From contig DDGE01000052.1 of assembly GCA_002337545.1 (NCBI GenBank), positions 13,973 through 19,886 of the forward strand: a stretch of DNA of 5,914 nt. Reading direction: 5' to 3'. Source of the stretch: Phycisphaerales bacterium UBA1910 (lineage in GTDB: Bacteria > Planctomycetota > Phycisphaerae > Phycisphaerales > UBA1924). Both the position numbers and the translations under genes were made by a program. The notes under the pieces were generated by a model, which saw only the letters and a program-made list of their open reading frames with translations, had not been told where the DNA came from and made no database searches. Below, one piece after another: positions 5,054 to 5,914 of this stretch; the stretch's first letter is position 1, and each line of letters opens with the position of its first letter.

Positions 5054-5914
5054 TTACTCGGGTGCAACGAGGTGATCGAAAGTCACGGGAACGCGGACCT
5101 TGTCCGGGCCCGTGATCGCGAACTCAAGCGATTCGCCACCATGGTCCTCGAAATACTCAACGACGATCGTGTGCAGCCCGGGCTTGAGGTCAATGTTCGC
5201 GGATTCCTCGAGTGGGCCGTGGGAACCGTCATTGTCGATGAGAGTGCGCCGTCCGAGCTTGAGGCGTGAGCCGTCGTCCGACTTGAGGTGGAGCATGTAG
5301 GTGCCTTGCTCGTCGACTTTGAGCTGGGTGGTGTAGCGGATGGCGAACTGGTCCTCGCGGACATCGATGGTCGCGAGGCCGATCTCGGGGCACATGCCTT
5401 GTGCCATGGGCTGGAGGCTGTTGAAGTCCGGGAGAGCTTCCCATGGCGTTTGACCTGTGGGCGCCTCGAAATACTCGTAACGAACGGGCTTGGGTGAGTC
5501 TGAGCGGAGCAGGCGGTAGGTGTCCGTGGTCACGCGGCTCTCACGCCCGCGCATGAATGCCCGGGCGCGAATGGTCGTCGTTTCCTCGATCACGATGGGG
5601 CCCGCGTAGACCTTAGAGCGCTTGGTCGGTTCGGATCCATCGAGCGTGTAGGTGATGTCCGCGGCGGGCATCTCACAGCTGAGCTGCACGATGAGCTCGT
5701 CCGCGGCGATGAGGGCGCCGGGTGGCGTGATACGCGGCGCGGGCAGGTATTTGCTGTCGAGCCACTCGCCGTTTGCGGCGCTGGTGAAGGACTCGGTGAT
5801 GGGCTTTCCGATCCACGAGGAGTGCATGGGCACGCCGAGGAGGTACGCCGCGGTGCAAGCGGTGTCGTAGGTGTTGATATCGCGGGTGATCTCGCGGCTG
5901 TTGGCGACGCCGGC
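5054..5914 (-). CDS. Sulfatase / alkaline-phosphatase-superfamily-like protein, C-terminal part with CHB_HEX_C and PA14 domains
   Basis: The frame is open to the right edge, so only the last 286 residues are seen; the GTG at 5833 is internal, not the start. Visible residues 1-45 contain NTYDTACTAAYLLG and then WIGKPITESF, the usual closing segment of sulfatases and related phosphoesterases (D-x-x-PT-x-LYLLG followed by GxP). Residues 58-120 resemble the chitobiase/beta-hexosaminidase C-terminal domain (ITYTLDGSEPT, YAGPI, TTTIRARAF). Residues 143-275 resemble PA14, with the core SDDGSRLKLG followed by IDNDGSHG, a carbohydrate-binding beta-barrel. The catalytic residues (Cys/Ser for formylglycine, metal ligands) lie outside the window, so the enzyme class is inferred from the tail only; another alkaline-phosphatase-like hydrolase is possible. 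Such proteins are normally exported and act on sulfated polysaccharides. It ends 11 nt before the aminotransferase, forming one likely operon. Confidence 0.8.
   Translation of the reverse strand, partial: AGVANSREITRDINTYDTACTAAYLLGVPMHSSWIGKPITESFTSAANGEWLDSKYLPAPRITPPGALIAADELIVQLSCEMPAADITYTLDGSEPTKRSKVYAGPIVIEETTTIRARAFMRGRESRVTTDTYRLLRSDSPKPVRYEYFEAPTGQTPWEALPDFNSLQPMAQGMCPEIGLATIDVREDQFAIRYTTQLKVDEQGTYMLHLKSDDGSRLKLGRRTLIDNDGSHGPLEESANIDLKPGLHTIVVEYFEDHGGESLEFAITGPDKVRVPVTFDHLVAPE
5090..5488 (-). other. PA14 domain within the sulfatase-like gene
   Basis: About 133 residues starting at VRYEYFEAP. The pattern is an initial YEYFE strand, the G-T-Y-x-x-x-L-x-SDDGSRL core, ID-NDGSHG, then GLHTIVVEYFE and a closing LEFAITGPD. 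This is the typical PA14 signature, usually a glycan-binding module in bacterial hydrolases. It forms the very C-terminus of the protein. Confidence 0.85.
5555..5743 (-). other. CHB_HEX_C-like domain within the sulfatase-like gene
   Basis: About 63 residues run from APRITPPGA to TTTIRARAF. The TLDGSEPT and YxGPI landmarks are the recognised pattern of the small Ig-like domain first described at the C-terminus of chitobiases. It is an accessory, non-catalytic module that often sits between a hydrolase and a binding domain. Confidence 0.8.

Noticed and set aside
4164..5115. Open frames on both strands overlapping the aminotransferase
   Set aside because: The aminotransferase has all class-III motifs in one frame from start to stop; the overlapping frames are by-products of its G+C-rich codons.
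5831..5833. GTG at 5833 as the start of the sulfatase-like gene
   Set aside because: The frame stays open to the window edge, and the residues before the GTG (NTYDTACTAAYLLG) belong to the conserved sulfatase-type tail.

Overview
The window looks like part of a planctomycete (Planctomycetota) genome. The main clue is the large reverse-strand protein, which starts with a short basic leader followed by an LEERILLSG motif (the LEPR-XLL / planctomycete extracellular leader type). It then continues into long RTX-type Asp/Gly nonapeptide arrays and PKD-like domains. The sulfatase-like protein carrying chitobiase-C-like and PA14 modules at the right end fits the same group. The assignment rests on protein architecture only. 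No rRNA or other marker gene is present.

All three genes lie on the minus strand. From right to left: (1) 5914-5054 is the C-terminal 286 residues of a sulfatase / alkaline-phosphatase-superfamily-like protein ending in a CHB_HEX_C-like domain and a PA14 domain. (2) 5042-3726 is a complete 438-aa class-III PLP aminotransferase related to glutamate-1-semialdehyde aminomutase. It starts 11 nt after the previous stop, so the two are probably co-transcribed. (3) 3725-3159 is a 567-bp gap with no convincing gene. It holds a few small hairpins, an inverted repeat and a 5-codon upstream ORF with a strong Shine-Dalgarno. (4) 3158-1 is a giant secreted or surface protein, open at the left edge, of which 1052 residues are visible: leader, about 38 RTX nonapeptides in four blocks separated by a recurring 33-aa spacer, then five tandem PKD-like domains of about 88 residues.

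The sulfatase-like enzyme and the aminotransferase form one likely unit, possibly for breaking down or modifying sulfated, amino-containing glycans, though the substrate cannot be read from the sequence. The RTX/PKD protein appears to be a separate transcription unit with its own strong ribosome binding site and is probably exported and calcium-binding. No secretion genes are visible. I see no RNA gene, CRISPR array, insertion sequence or tRNA. The most distinctive content is the ordered higher-level repeat structure of the large protein and the unusual sulfatase-aminotransferase pairing; I do not see a clearly new defence or mobile system.
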